DNA of 64,000 nt, from the NCBI GenBank assembly GCA_022509185.1, contig JAFLTS010000007.1:35556-99555 (forward strand). Reading direction: 5' to 3'. Under the pieces are notes generated by a model that saw nothing but the letters and a program-made list of their open reading frames with translations, did no database searches and was not told where the DNA came from. The position numbers and the translations under genes were made by a program. The stretch is from Muribaculaceae bacterium. Lineage in GTDB: Bacteria; Bacteroidota; Bacteroidia; Bacteroidales; Muribaculaceae. Positions 9,029 through 18,824 of the stretch are shown in pieces; the stretch's first letter is position 1, and each line of letters begins with the position of its first letter.

Positions 9029-10245
9029 TTGTGATCCCGGGTCAGTTCTACTTCTATATGTTCATCTATTCCCTCAAACATCAGTTCATATTCTTTTTCA
9101 TCTCTAAATTTGAAAAATAGAATTCCCACTGCTTTTGAGGCACCGTCAAAATATTCTATTCTATCCCCCTTTTCCTTATATATTTCCCTTCTATATATAA
9201 ACGGAAGAAGTGACTTATCAATTTTAATTCCTACGAATTTTCCTTCTTTTTTACTATGGATGACATACGTAACATAGACTCCCTGGGAAGGATCTGTATT
9301 TATGTCGCAACTTTCTCCCATTGCAAAGTCTACATTACAAGTGATTAGATCGGTAGCAAACACATCAGATAATTGTATCGGAATCATATTTCCCCCGGCA
9401 CGGGGTCCCACTTCAAGAAAAAATATCTCACCTTGTGTACCAATGATTATTTCTATATTAAACTGGCCACTTTCAAGCTTTAATAAATCTATGAGCCTGT
9501 TAAGTTCATTTTTAATGCGTTCTCTCGTTTCTTTATTTAGATTATCCGGGAATTTTTCTCCAACAGGGATTACACTTTTACCTTCATCACCTCGAATAGC
9601 CGTCATAGATCCTAAAATCGCAATCTTACCACCCTCTACAACTATATCTCCTCCAATAATATCTTTATGGCCTCTTTCAATGAATTCTTCAACTATAAGT
9701 ATTTTATTCCTTGAATAAGCAGAAGCATTTCTAATAGCATCTTCCACTTCTGTCATAGAATTTACCACTCTTACACCCTTTGATCCCGAAGAATCCGTTG
9801 GTTTTACAACACATGGATATTTTATTCCCATGAGTTTCTCAAGGGGAGAAGTATCTTTTCCCAGATCAATAATCCTGAATTCAGGACAGGCAAATCCATT
9901 ATCTTTTAAAAATTTTCTAAACAGATATTTTAGCCCTAAAATTTTTATAGATTCCAACGGATTACCCGGTAACCCCAATTTATTTGCCACAATTGCTGCC
10001 GGAATTGCCGCAGGATCTGAAGCATATGCTAAAATTCCATCTATTTTCTCCTCTTTCGCAATTTTTAGCAAAGCCTCCGTATCGGTTGTACTTTCAGAAT
10101 ACCATTTATCAGCCACCAGTCTTCCGGGATTATCAGGAAGATAGTCTATCAATACTGTATAATATCCTTTATTCTTTGCCTTCAGTATAGCCGGAACCTG
10201 CTGTGCCGAACCTCCCAACAACATTATCTTTTTAATCTTTCCCAT
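9025..10245 (-). CDS. ATP-grasp carboxylate-amine/thiol ligase (CarB-like)
   Basis: 406 residues from the preferred ATG at 10243-10245. The frame is open 20 residues further up, but that would overlap the preceding gene by 74 bases and precede the natural start of the Rossmann strand KIKKIMLLGGS. The order is pre-ATP-grasp domain, then ATP-binding loop KYPCVVKPTDSSGSKGV, VEEFI, and the metal-binding segment FNIEIIIGTQGEIFFLEVGPRAGGNMIP. These enzymes activate a carboxylate as an acyl phosphate and join it to an amine. In this context it may make an amino-acid or amide decoration of the exopolysaccharide. It overlaps the second ATP-grasp gene by 14 nt and the acyltransferase by 4 nt. Confidence 0.8.
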   Translation of the reverse strand: MGKIKKIMLLGGSAQQVPAILKAKNKGYYTVLIDYLPDNPGRLVADKWYSESTTDTEALLKIAKEEKIDGILAYASDPAAIPAAIVANKLGLPGNPLESIKILGLKYLFRKFLKDNGFACPEFRIIDLGKDTSPLEKLMGIKYPCVVKPTDSSGSKGVRVVNSMTEVEDAIRNASAYSRNKILIVEEFIERGHKDIIGGDIVVEGGKIAILGSMTAIRGDEGKSVIPVGEKFPDNLNKETRERIKNELNRLIDLLKLESGQFNIEIIIGTQGEIFFLEVGPRAGGNMIPIQLSDVFATDLITCNVDFAMGESCDINTDPSQGVYVTYVIHSKKEGKFVGIKIDKSLLPFIYRREIYKEKGDRIEYFDGASKAVGILFFKFRDEKEYELMFEGIDEHIEVELTRDHK

Positions 10246-11353
10246 ACTTTGCCAATTCTTCTCGAAAGAATTTACCTCCGGGTGTTTTAAAAACCGGTTG
10301 GTCAATCTGGAAAGTTAAAGAGTTTAGAGAATTTATCTCTGTAATTTTCACTTTATTGTCAGAGGTTATAGCAAAATCAAAACCCAAATATTTCAATTGA
10401 GGAAAATTATGGGCAATGCCATATGATATTTTTTTAATAGTATCATACAGGGGTACTTCTCCTTTTAAAGGAAGATTATTATCAGGATGACTATAGATTA
10501 TTTTGTCTTTATGTGTCTTATCATCTATTACATGACCTCTGTGGAATTTTCCATCTTCCAAATATAAGACGACTCCTCCCTGCATATAATTTTCTACTGG
10601 TCCGCTTTCTTTAACACCCACACGGAGAAATGAGGTTATTTCTCTCCAAATCCCATCGGCTCCCTTTCCTATCAAAAAACGAAGGGATCCTAAAGATGAA
10701 TCACAGAATCTTGCTATCTCCGCATGAGGTGTTAAAAACTCCATTACAAGATAGTTTCTTAATCCTTTAAGCCTCGAATTAAGATCTTCTTCTGAAATCT
10801 CCTTATCATTCCATCTGATAATGTTTTTTTCTTTCTCAAAAGAAAGTTTCACAAATCCTTCTCCTAAAGCTCCACGCATTTTTTTTAAAGCAAGGCTTCT
10901 CTTTTCTTTTAATAAAGCGATGAGCTCGTCTACTTTAATATCCCTCTTTTCTCCAGAAAAATCAGATAATGGAACTATCTCTCCATTTGGAAGAATCTGC
11001 ATGTAATATTCTGGCATATTCTCCCTAAAGGATGTGCCTTCCAAAAGATATTTTAAGGTAAGCTTATCATCTATCCAGTGACTGTATTCTCCATTGAGAG
11101 GATGAAGAAAACAATAATCCCGCGTGTTGAGATAATCAATTTTATTTTTATGGGCTATATCCATGATTTCCCAATCAGCATAACTCCATCCCTTTTCGTG
11201 TACCTTGGCTATTGTAAAATATTTTTTTACAGGATTATTCCTATAATCCTTAAGATAAAGATGAGAAAGCATCCATGAACCTCGTCTTGACTTTATTTTA
11301 TGACGATGTTGGATATAATAATGATACAACTTCTCTTTTATGGTGTTTTTCAT
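10232..11353 (-). CDS. Sugar-transfer-associated ATP-grasp protein (PF14397-like)
   Basis: 373 residues. The N-terminal ~130 residues hold a conserved region with WEIMD, DYLNTRDYCFLHPLNG and DKLTLKYLLEG. The C-terminal ATP-grasp half has VMEFLTPHAEIARFC, SLGSLRFLIG, a glycine-rich GGVVLYLEDGKF and a terminal metal-site motif KYLGFDFAIT-VKITEINSLNS. This architecture matches the ATP-grasp proteins named for their occurrence beside sugar transferases in capsule loci; their reaction is not established. It sits directly between the DegT aminotransferase (11-nt gap) and the second ATP-grasp enzyme (14-nt overlap), suggesting the three act on one modification. Confidence 0.75.
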   Translation of the reverse strand: MKNTIKEKLYHYYIQHRHKIKSRRGSWMLSHLYLKDYRNNPVKKYFTIAKVHEKGWSYADWEIMDIAHKNKIDYLNTRDYCFLHPLNGEYSHWIDDKLTLKYLLEGTSFRENMPEYYMQILPNGEIVPLSDFSGEKRDIKVDELIALLKEKRSLALKKMRGALGEGFVKLSFEKEKNIIRWNDKEISEEDLNSRLKGLRNYLVMEFLTPHAEIARFCDSSLGSLRFLIGKGADGIWREITSFLRVGVKESGPVENYMQGGVVLYLEDGKFHRGHVIDDKTHKDKIIYSHPDNNLPLKGEVPLYDTIKKISYGIAHNFPQLKYLGFDFAITSDNKVKITEINSLNSLTFQIDQPVFKTPGGKFFREELAKYGKD

Positions 11354-11364
11354 CTTTATGATAA

Positions 11365-12492
11365 TTATATCCTCTCTCCTTTCACTACCTCTATTATTCT
11401 ATCAACATCTTCTTCGGAAAGATTAGGATGCATAGGAAGACACAATACCGTTCTTGCCAGTTTATTTGCAACCGGAAGATTTTCTTTAGCTGCAGAAGGT
11501 AATCCTGAATAGGTAGAAAATTCACTTATAAGAGGATAAAAATATCTTCTTCCAAAAATATTTCTCTCTTTCAATTTCTCATAAAGGGCATCTCTGGAAA
11601 GTCCATATTTATCCTCATCCACAAAAATCGGAAAATAGGAATAATTATGTCTATATTCTGTGGAAATTTTTAAGCATGAAATACCATGAATATCCTTGAA
11701 TGCCTCAATATATTTTTCTGCTACTTCTTTTCTTTTCTTGATGGCTCTTTCCACCTGACGAAGATTAAGCAATCCATAAGCGGCCCGTATTTCATCCATC
11801 TTGGAATTGATGCCCGGAGCTACTACTGTTGTTTCACCTGCAAAACCAAAATTTTTAAGATAATCTATTCTTTGTTTTGTTGCAGCATCATGCATCACCA
11901 TTGCTCCACCTTCAATGGTATTATAAACTTTTGTAGCATGGAAAGAGAGGGTAGACAAATCGCCTTTGTTAAGTATGGATTTACCTTCATTATCTTTCAC
12001 ACCGAACGCATGAGCGGCATCATAAATCACTTTAAGGCCATATTTATCAGCTATTTCTTTGATGGATTCGGTGTCACAAGGGGTACCATAACAATGCACA
12101 CCGAGAATGGCTGTGGTATGGGGGGTGATAGCCGCCTCCACTTTCTCCGGATCTATGTTACATGTCTTTTCATCCACATCAACAAAGACCGGTTTTATTC
12201 CGTTCCACCATAATGAATGCGTTGTAGCTACGAAACTATAGGGAGTAGTGATTACCTCTCCTGTGATTCTCAAAGCTTGTAAGGCCGTAATTAAAGGCAG
12301 CGTGCCATTGGTGAAAAGACTCAGATAAGGCACTCCCAAATATTCTGCTAATTCTTTTTCGAGACGTCTATGAAATTCTCCGTTATTCGTAATCCATTTA
12401 CTGTCCCATATTTCCTTTAACAGAGAATGGAATTCTTCCAGATCAGGAAGTAAAGGAGAGGTTACCGTTAATTTATCCCACTTCTTATCCAT
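11365..12492 (-). CDS. DegT/DnrJ/EryC1/StrS sugar aminotransferase (RffA/VioA-like)
   Basis: 375 residues, full family length. The PLP-pocket Asp is D158 in IYDAAHAFG. The Schiff-base lysine is K188 in SFHATKVYNTIEGG, the canonical family motif. The N-terminal TSPLLPDLEEF segment resembles enzymes that aminate dTDP-4-keto-6-deoxy sugars, with glutamate as usual donor. The specific product cannot be read from sequence. A nucleotide-sugar 4,6-dehydratase for this pathway is not in the exopolysaccharide operon, so its substrate must come from elsewhere. It follows the GT32 gene with a 15-nt gap. Confidence 0.88.
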   Translation of the reverse strand: MDKKWDKLTVTSPLLPDLEEFHSLLKEIWDSKWITNNGEFHRRLEKELAEYLGVPYLSLFTNGTLPLITALQALRITGEVITTPYSFVATTHSLWWNGIKPVFVDVDEKTCNIDPEKVEAAITPHTTAILGVHCYGTPCDTESIKEIADKYGLKVIYDAAHAFGVKDNEGKSILNKGDLSTLSFHATKVYNTIEGGAMVMHDAATKQRIDYLKNFGFAGETTVVAPGINSKMDEIRAAYGLLNLRQVERAIKKRKEVAEKYIEAFKDIHGISCLKISTEYRHNYSYFPIFVDEDKYGLSRDALYEKLKERNIFGRRYFYPLISEFSTYSGLPSAAKENLPVANKLARTVLCLPMHPNLSEEDVDRIIEVVKGERI

Positions 12493-12507
12493 CTGATTAC
12501 TATATTA

Positions 12508-13302
12508 CTACCTGGAGAGGTCTCTCTTATCATCCTTCACTATCATGAAACCCAGACGACTGCTTAAATTAAACAGCATATCAGCGCCCCGGAGTCTGCC
12601 CTCACTATAAATTTTAGAGTCTTGTATCTTGTTGCCCCGGCTTCTCCAGCTTCCCATAGCGAAATGCTTGCAATAGGTCTCTTTTTTACGATGATGACAA
12701 TCAAAATATGAATAAGGATATACATGCACGTCATCACCGAAAACTTGAATCCCATGATATTTTCTTGCGGGCCGGTATCCCTGAAGCGTTGCTATTTCTG
12801 TCTGGATAAAGGGAAGGGTAGTCTGATCATATTTCAAATTATCCGGAAGCCAATTTTGTTGTGATTGAATAAAATGTCTCCCTTCATAATAATCAAGACA
12901 AGCCTTTATAAACGGATGTCCCTCTTTTGCACCCATACAATGAGAGGTGAGATGGGAAATCATTATTTTATGAGCTACATGATGTGAATTTTCCCGGCCT
13001 ATAAAAGCTTTGTGATTCAATAAAGCATTGAATTTCTTATAAACCTCTACGTCAGTATCTAAATAAATACCTCCGTAATTATACAAAGCATATAATCGGG
13101 TAAAGTCAGAGGCGAAAGCCCATTTTTTACATTCTAAAGCTTCTTTTAAAAAAGCACTGTCTATATCTTTTATGGCATTCATATCCCAGAGACGATACTC
13201 ATATTCCGGCATCACTTTATGCCAGGAGTCTATGCATTTTTTTATAAACGGAGGATATTCACTTCCGCTGAACCACATAAAATGTATTGTCTTGGGTATC
13301 AT
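12508..13302 (-). CDS. Glycosyltransferase family 32 (DXD sugar-binding)
   Basis: 264 residues. The N-terminus IPKTIHFMWFSG is characteristic of GT32/Gly_transf_sug proteins. The metal/nucleotide-sugar motif is in NYGGIYLDTDVEV at about residues 76-88 (DTD). The fold is GT-A-like, and no membrane helices are seen. GT32 members add hexoses with retention in capsule and LPS loci. A 59-nt gap separates it from the upstream flippase gene, containing a -7-like element (minus strand TAATTTTG at 13342-13349), so an internal promoter is possible. Confidence 0.88.
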   Translation of the reverse strand: MIPKTIHFMWFSGSEYPPFIKKCIDSWHKVMPEYEYRLWDMNAIKDIDSAFLKEALECKKWAFASDFTRLYALYNYGGIYLDTDVEVYKKFNALLNHKAFIGRENSHHVAHKIMISHLTSHCMGAKEGHPFIKACLDYYEGRHFIQSQQNWLPDNLKYDQTTLPFIQTEIATLQGYRPARKYHGIQVFGDDVHVYPYSYFDCHHRKKETYCKHFAMGSWRSRGNKIQDSKIYSEGRLRGADMLFNLSSRLGFMIVKDDKRDLSR

Positions 13303-13361
13303 TTATCTTTAAATAAATTTGTAAACCTTCCTTACAAACTTCAAAATTAATGATTTTTTTG

Positions 13362-14798
13362 TTAACCCTTCCTTCTTATTAGACTAATAAGAAATTTCAA
13401 ATCCTTTGAACCGGTTAAATGGTGTAAACCTATATAAATCACTATCCCAACTAAAAATCCTATAATTAATTTCAACCAATAAGGAGTAAAAAATAATGTC
13501 ACAGCATAAACAATCAGTCCCATACCCAATGAAGATAACAATGTGGGGAAAAGATCCCACATTTGCTTCCAAAATCCAAAACCTATAAGTTTTCCTGTAT
13601 AGTAAGTATTTATGGATAGTGCTATCAAGGATGTTATAACCGAACCTATACAAATAGCCACAAGACCTAAGGGTATAGTTATACAGAGCACACCAATTCC
13701 TACTCCTTTTTTCCAGAATTCAAGCTTAAGGAATAGGTCACTCCTTCCTTTCACCTGTAGGAGATTTAAATTTATGGAATGAATCGGATACCACATCATT
13801 CCGTAACAAATTATGGACAGTAGCAAGGCGGAAAATTCCCAATCCGGTGTAAGAATTGTAAGAATCAAAGGCTTAGCTAAGACACTTAATCCCACCATCA
13901 GTGGGAAAACAATAAATCCTGACAATCTTAAAAACCTGCGATAGACATCAGTGAGTCGCTCATCTTCATCCTGTATCTGGCATAATACCGGGAAAGTTAC
14001 CCTTTGAAGAATGCTTGTGATATTAGATGAAGGGAACGCTGCAAATTGTTGGGCCCTGGTGTAGTAACCCAAATCGGAAGCTTTAAAGATCTTTCCGATC
14101 ACTATAAGATATATATTGGTGTATAGAGTGTCTATAATGCCTGCAATTGCCAATTTAGATCCAAATCCAAACATTTCCCGGAAAGCCTTTAATGAGAAAG
14201 TAAGAATAGGACGCCAATGAGAAAATATCCATATCAGAAAGACATTCAATCCGAAATTAGCCAATTGATACCATACTATCGACCATACTCCATGTCCTGT
14301 ATAAGCCAAAGCCAATCCTAACGCACCGCTTCCTGCTACAGCTGTTAGGGATGCTTTGGCCTGGGTCTTAAAATCAAGATTGGCTGTCAGTAAGGCCCTT
14401 TGCACCATTATAAAAGAATTTATAATGATACTTAAGGAAATAAATCGCGTGAGTTTTACAAGCAACGGTTCATTATAAAACCTGGCAATTAATGGTGCAC
14501 AGAAAAATAATATGAAATATAAGATAATTCCTACCCCGATGTTAAACCAAAATGCTGTGGAATTATCTTTGTTAGACCTGTCTTTTTTACGAATAAGAGC
14601 CTGAGAAAACCCGCTGTCGATCAAAGACTGAGATACTGCAATAAAGATAGTTATCATCCCTACAAGACCATAGTCTCGGGGGGTAAGAATCCTTGCCATA
14701 AAGATCATTATGACAAAGGATACAGCCTGCGCCGAAAATCTCTCTATTACGCTCCAGACTGTGCCTTTGAACGTCTTTTGTTTTAGAGAATCCGACAC
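13362..14798 (-). CDS. wzx: Wzx-type polysaccharide flippase (MOP superfamily)
   Basis: A 478-residue polytopic membrane protein with about 12-14 hydrophobic segments. The N-terminus has the WzxC/RfbX-family pattern: GTVWSVIERFSAQAVSF, then MARILTPRDYGLVGM at about residues 35-49, then DSGFSQALIRKKD. These proteins move undecaprenyl-linked repeat units across the inner membrane. It begins 3 nt after the phosphatase gene ends, so it is tightly operonic. The presence of Wzx, an EpsG polymerase, Wzc and Wza together indicates a Wzx/Wzy-dependent pathway rather than an ABC or synthase pathway. Confidence 0.9.
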   Translation of the reverse strand: MSDSLKQKTFKGTVWSVIERFSAQAVSFVIMIFMARILTPRDYGLVGMITIFIAVSQSLIDSGFSQALIRKKDRSNKDNSTAFWFNIGVGIILYFILFFCAPLIARFYNEPLLVKLTRFISLSIIINSFIMVQRALLTANLDFKTQAKASLTAVAGSGALGLALAYTGHGVWSIVWYQLANFGLNVFLIWIFSHWRPILTFSLKAFREMFGFGSKLAIAGIIDTLYTNIYLIVIGKIFKASDLGYYTRAQQFAAFPSSNITSILQRVTFPVLCQIQDEDERLTDVYRRFLRLSGFIVFPLMVGLSVLAKPLILTILTPDWEFSALLLSIICYGMMWYPIHSINLNLLQVKGRSDLFLKLEFWKKGVGIGVLCITIPLGLVAICIGSVITSLIALSINTYYTGKLIGFGFWKQMWDLFPTLLSSLGMGLIVYAVTLFFTPYWLKLIIGFLVGIVIYIGLHHLTGSKDLKFLISLIRRKG

Positions 14799-14801
14799 CT
14801 C

Positions 14802-15527
14802 TTATTTCATAGGATCTTGAGCAGCCACTCTTTTCATCATTTCAAGATGGCTGTTCTTTTTTGGCGATTGTTTTATATTATTAAGCACATGGTCGAGGCG
14901 ATGCACATCGCTTCCCATCATATCTATCATGCCTGCATCAAGGAGCCACTCAGCCTTTTTCCTCGCTGTCTCCCCATAAGCTCCTACTATTGACATGAAA
15001 TTCATTTGAAACAACACTCCATTTTCTTTGAGACGGCGGTAATCCTTTTCATCCATATACCGGTATCTCTCAGGATGAGCCAGAATGAGATAATATCCTA
15101 TTTTCCTGGCTTTTTCAAGCATCTCATCCATAGCATAGGGAGGGGTATAATAAGAAGTTTCCACCAACAGGTGACGTCCTTCATCCCCTATGGGAAGAAA
15201 ATCTTTTTTTTCGAGCCTTTCTTCAAACAGTGTGTCAAGCATATTTTCAGAGGCCAGTCTTATTTCTGTGCTTCCGGTCCATGCCTTTTTTAATTCCTCG
15301 AATCTTTCCTTCAGTTTCGCGGTTTCATTAGGGAAATCTTCCATCACATGAGGTGTCAGCCAGACTTTCTTGAAACCCATTCTTTCATATTCCCTCAACA
15401 CTGCAAGCGAATCCTCTATTCTTTGTATTCCGTCGTCTACTCCTGGAAGTATATGTGAATGCCAGTCTGTAAATCCATTAAAAACCCCGGATTCTTCCAA
15501 CGACTTCTTTTTACTAAATCCCCACAT
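14802..15527 (-). CDS. CpsB/YwqE-type PHP-domain protein-tyrosine phosphatase
   Basis: 241 residues, the usual length for the family. The PHP metal site begins with DWHSHILPGVDDG at residues 21-33 (H23, H25, D31/D32), then TPH at about 60-62, HPERY in mid-protein and SDVHRLDH near the C-terminus. In Gram-positive and Bacteroidetes loci this enzyme dephosphorylates the BY-kinase that controls chain length. It is placed 2 nt downstream of the kinase gene, which fits that pairing exactly. Confidence 0.9.
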   Translation of the reverse strand: MWGFSKKKSLEESGVFNGFTDWHSHILPGVDDGIQRIEDSLAVLREYERMGFKKVWLTPHVMEDFPNETAKLKERFEELKKAWTGSTEIRLASENMLDTLFEERLEKKDFLPIGDEGRHLLVETSYYTPPYAMDEMLEKARKIGYYLILAHPERYRYMDEKDYRRLKENGVLFQMNFMSIVGAYGETARKKAEWLLDAGMIDMMGSDVHRLDHVLNNIKQSPKKNSHLEMMKRVAAQDPMK

Positions 15528-15529
15528 AA

Positions 15530-17944
15530 TTAATTGAGGTTCTGATAGTTTCCATAGGTGTAATAACGACTGTGCACAGCCTCCGTTCCATTAAGGATTA
15601 CACTGATATTCTTGAATTTCTTTTCTTCATAGAATTCGTTAAGTTCCTTAAGCGCCGAACGCTCCAATAAACCGGCTCTTACTATAAAGAGGGTTCTGTC
15701 TGCCCATTGTGCCACTATCTGGGTATCTACCACTATATTTACAGGAGGACAATCCAGGAAGACAATATCATAATCTTTCTTGGCTTCTTCCACAATTGTG
15801 CCAAGACGGCCGTCTTCAAGGAGTTCCGCGGGATTGGGAGGTATCTTGCCTATGGGAAGAATATCCAGGTTGGCATTTGCCGGAGATTTCACAACCAGGC
15901 TTTCCCAATCGTTTGTAGATCCGGTGAGATAATCGGCAAGTCCTTTCTTTGGCATACCCACATACATAGAAGAGGAACCATGCCGAAGATCGCAGTCAAT
16001 GATCAAAACTTTCTTGTTTTTCAAACAGAAACTTACAGCAAGGTTATAGGTTACAAAGGATTTTCCACTTCCAGGATTGAAGGAAGTTACCATTATAGAC
16101 TGTGAAGCCGTTGACTTTCCACTCATGAAGTCGAGATTTCCTCTCACTACTCTGAAGGCTTCGTTTACTACGTCACGTTTACCCGGTTCTACCACAGCTA
16201 ATGGCGGTTTCTCATCTTTCTTCTTTTTGAGAGGATTCTTTTCAGCAAGTTCTTTAAGATTAGCTTTCTTCCCAACCTGAGGTATTTCTCCTGCGAACGG
16301 CATAAGAAGAATACCGAGATCGTCCTTATTCCTTACTGTAGTATTGATTGATTCAAGGAAATAGATGAGGATAAGAGGCACGCCAAAACCAATGATCAAT
16401 GAGACGATAATAATCAGACCTTTTCGAGGTGCCACGGGACTCAAGGAACCCACGGGCGGAGTTATGACCCTGATATTGTCGGCAGAGAACTTCTGAGTAA
16501 GCTCGTTCTCTTCACGCTTCTGCAATAAGAAGAGATATAAGGCTTCTTTCACTTCCTGCTGACGCTCTTCTGAAAGCAACGGCAAATTAACTTCAGCCGA
16601 ATTGGCAAGACTGGAAGTCATCTTTCCCATTTCTTTCTGTGTGTTTTTCACAGCTTCTGTTAAGGCATTAACCTGATTGTCTACTGATCTTTCTATAGAT
16701 GTCCTCATGTATTCCAACTGCCTGTCGTAGTTCTGAACCAAAGGATTAGACAAGGAGCTGCTGTTCAATACATTGTTTCTATTTAACAGCATTTCATTAT
16801 ACGACAAGATCTGGGTACCCAATTCCGGATTCTCAATTCCAAGATTAACCGGTATTAATGTGTTGATATCATTATTCTTTGCCAGAAATTCTTGCATATA
16901 TTTTGCTACACTTAGCTGATTACTGGCCTCAATAAGATCCTGACCAACTCTGGCTCCCATTTCATAATTCACCCGGGTAGCCGTTTCCACATCAGGGGTG
17001 CCTGTTTTTTTCATATAATCAGCGATAGTGCGATCTACCACTCCGAGTTCTGATTCTATCACCTTAAGACGCTCATCTATAAAAGCCGAGGTGGCTACAG
17101 CCATTTTGTTTTTGTCTTGAATCCAGTTCTGGTTATAAATAATCAGTACATAATTAAGGATATCAACAGCCCTTTGAACTGAAACGTCTTCAATAGATAA
17201 TTCTATTACATCTGCATCCTGATCAGCAAGATCTCCTTTAAGCATCTTTCCATACAATTCAACAGTGCTTTGCATAGGTAGCTTATAGATCCTAATTTCC
17301 TTTTCCTCACTGTCAGCGGTAGGTATATAAGAGGGATTAGGCTTTACCACTATTTTACCCAAAGGAGTTTCAGCCACCAATTGTCCTGGTTTCATGGTCA
17401 CCGTCTCCTTATATTTCACCTTCTTGCCACCGACATTTCTTTGGAATCTAAAAAGCTCTTTTTCTCCATCAGGCAAAACCTTCATCCGGAAAGCACCGTC
17501 GCCTTGAGAAGAAATATCCACCATGTCTACACGGAAAGGAAGGTTTGATCCATATAACGTCTTATACCTTAAACCATCTCTCTCCAGGTAATTCATATCC
17601 AGTTGCAATGTATCTGCCACTTCATACATAATGGCCGGAGAGGTCATAGTGATGAGTTCATTATATACATTGGTCTTCTTGGAAAAGAGGCCTAATGTTG
17701 AAAAAGAATTGGAGATATCTCCCATTCCTCCGTTTGAATCTTGCTCGTTTACAAGAATCTGCTCAAACCTCTCGAATTTAGGTTGTTGACGGTAGATATA
17801 AAACAGAGCTATCCCTACTGCAAAAACAGCACAAATTAAAAACCAAAACCATTTGGTGAGACAAAGTTTGAAGAAATCTTTGAAATTAAAATCGCTGACT
17901 TCTTCATTTGTCGGTTTATTTTTTGGATTCTGATCCATCTTCAA
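15530..17944 (-). CDS. wzc: Wzc-type polysaccharide co-polymerase with BY-kinase domain
   Basis: 804 residues. A membrane helix at about 33-51 starts a Wzz-type periplasmic region with long helical stretches (about 230-500). A second membrane helix near 515-535 has the family's Pro-rich lead-in SLSPVAPRKGL. The cytoplasmic kinase follows: Walker A NPGSGKS with K628, Walker A' LIIDCDLRHG, and Walker B DIVFLDCPP. The C-terminal tail carries a tyrosine cluster (HSRYYTYGNYQ), the usual autophosphorylation site. It controls chain length and links the polymerase to Wza. Neighbours are Wza (13-nt gap) and the cognate phosphatase (2-nt gap). Confidence 0.93.
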   Translation of the reverse strand: MKMDQNPKNKPTNEEVSDFNFKDFFKLCLTKWFWFLICAVFAVGIALFYIYRQQPKFERFEQILVNEQDSNGGMGDISNSFSTLGLFSKKTNVYNELITMTSPAIMYEVADTLQLDMNYLERDGLRYKTLYGSNLPFRVDMVDISSQGDGAFRMKVLPDGEKELFRFQRNVGGKKVKYKETVTMKPGQLVAETPLGKIVVKPNPSYIPTADSEEKEIRIYKLPMQSTVELYGKMLKGDLADQDADVIELSIEDVSVQRAVDILNYVLIIYNQNWIQDKNKMAVATSAFIDERLKVIESELGVVDRTIADYMKKTGTPDVETATRVNYEMGARVGQDLIEASNQLSVAKYMQEFLAKNNDINTLIPVNLGIENPELGTQILSYNEMLLNRNNVLNSSSLSNPLVQNYDRQLEYMRTSIERSVDNQVNALTEAVKNTQKEMGKMTSSLANSAEVNLPLLSEERQQEVKEALYLFLLQKREENELTQKFSADNIRVITPPVGSLSPVAPRKGLIIIVSLIIGFGVPLILIYFLESINTTVRNKDDLGILLMPFAGEIPQVGKKANLKELAEKNPLKKKKDEKPPLAVVEPGKRDVVNEAFRVVRGNLDFMSGKSTASQSIMVTSFNPGSGKSFVTYNLAVSFCLKNKKVLIIDCDLRHGSSSMYVGMPKKGLADYLTGSTNDWESLVVKSPANANLDILPIGKIPPNPAELLEDGRLGTIVEEAKKDYDIVFLDCPPVNIVVDTQIVAQWADRTLFIVRAGLLERSALKELNEFYEEKKFKNISVILNGTEAVHSRYYTYGNYQNLN

Positions 17945-17957
17945 ATTCTTTTCCTGA

Positions 17958-18815
17958 TTATCTGAGAACGAAAACGCCTACTGTAGTAGTGATTGAAGTC
18001 AATAGTGAAGCCACCGAAATCCAGAACCCTGTGGTGTAAACATTGTTTCCGTTGGTGGTAGTCTGTCTCTTCTTCATATCGTTTGGTTCTACATAAACTA
18101 TGTCACCCTGTTCAAGATAATAAACCGGTGATTGAGTAAGTTCTTTCAGATTTGTGAGATCCATGTTGTATGTTTTAATCTCACCGTCTTGTTCTCTAAG
18201 CACTTTTATGGTTTCCCTCTTGCCTTGAAGGGTGAGGTCACCGGCCATTGAAATAGCTTCGATGATATTTATCCTGTCCTGATTAAGATCATACATTCCC
18301 GGACGCGCTACCTCTCCTAATATGGAAACCCCCATATTCACAAATTCCACCGTCACTACAGGATCTTTGGCAAGGTCGCGGCCCATAAGTTCTCCTTTGA
18401 TAAATCCTTGAAGTTCACTCCTGGTCATTCCTGCAACATGTATTTCACCCAAGACAGGAAAGTCGATATTACCCTCCGGGCTCACAGTATATTTCGATAT
18501 ACCGGCAGCTGTAACCGCAGAACTTCTAAGATTCCCGTTACCTGTGTTCAAAGTAGTATTATCTCCGATACGGTCAGTCATAACTATTAGATTAAACAAT
18601 GCCGATAGATTGGGATCCATTGTTTTTACAGTTATGCTTAATTTATCGTTTGGCTTAATTTTTAATTCTCCCACTGAGGGTAAAGCAATTACTTCGCTTG
18701 AAATATCTTGAAAATAGGATACATCCTTAGGAGTGCTGCATCCTGTGGTGAAAAACAACGCAATCAGCGCTACTACAGTAAATCCGAGATATCCTCGTTT
18801 ATTATTCCGTGACAT
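17958..18815 (-). CDS. wza: Wza-type polysaccharide export lipoprotein
   Basis: 285 residues. A signal peptide ends in a lipobox FTTGCS with the lipidated Cys at residue 26. Two copies of the export-domain/SLBB pattern follow: the Poly_export segment LKIKPNDKLSITV at about 50-62, SPEGNIDFPVLGEIHVAG, then SLBB-like VSILGEVARPGMYDL and LEQGDIVYVEPND. The C-terminus ends with a hydrophobic helix (GFWISVASLLTSITTTVGVFVL) that may cross the outer membrane, as in E. coli Wza. It sits between the initiating transferase and wzc. Confidence 0.92.
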   Translation of the reverse strand: MSRNNKRGYLGFTVVALIALFFTTGCSTPKDVSYFQDISSEVIALPSVGELKIKPNDKLSITVKTMDPNLSALFNLIVMTDRIGDNTTLNTGNGNLRSSAVTAAGISKYTVSPEGNIDFPVLGEIHVAGMTRSELQGFIKGELMGRDLAKDPVVTVEFVNMGVSILGEVARPGMYDLNQDRINIIEAISMAGDLTLQGKRETIKVLREQDGEIKTYNMDLTNLKELTQSPVYYLEQGDIVYVEPNDMKKRQTTTNGNNVYTTGFWISVASLLTSITTTVGVFVLR

Positions 18816-18824
18816 TACAACAAT

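Noticed and set aside
9302..9718. A 138-codon plus-strand frame inside the ATP-grasp gene
   Set aside because: Ser/Pro-rich antisense translation of conserved ATP-grasp motifs; no independent support.
15707..16105. Plus-strand frames opposite wzc
   Set aside because: They overlap the kinase motifs on the other strand and show no recognisable protein.
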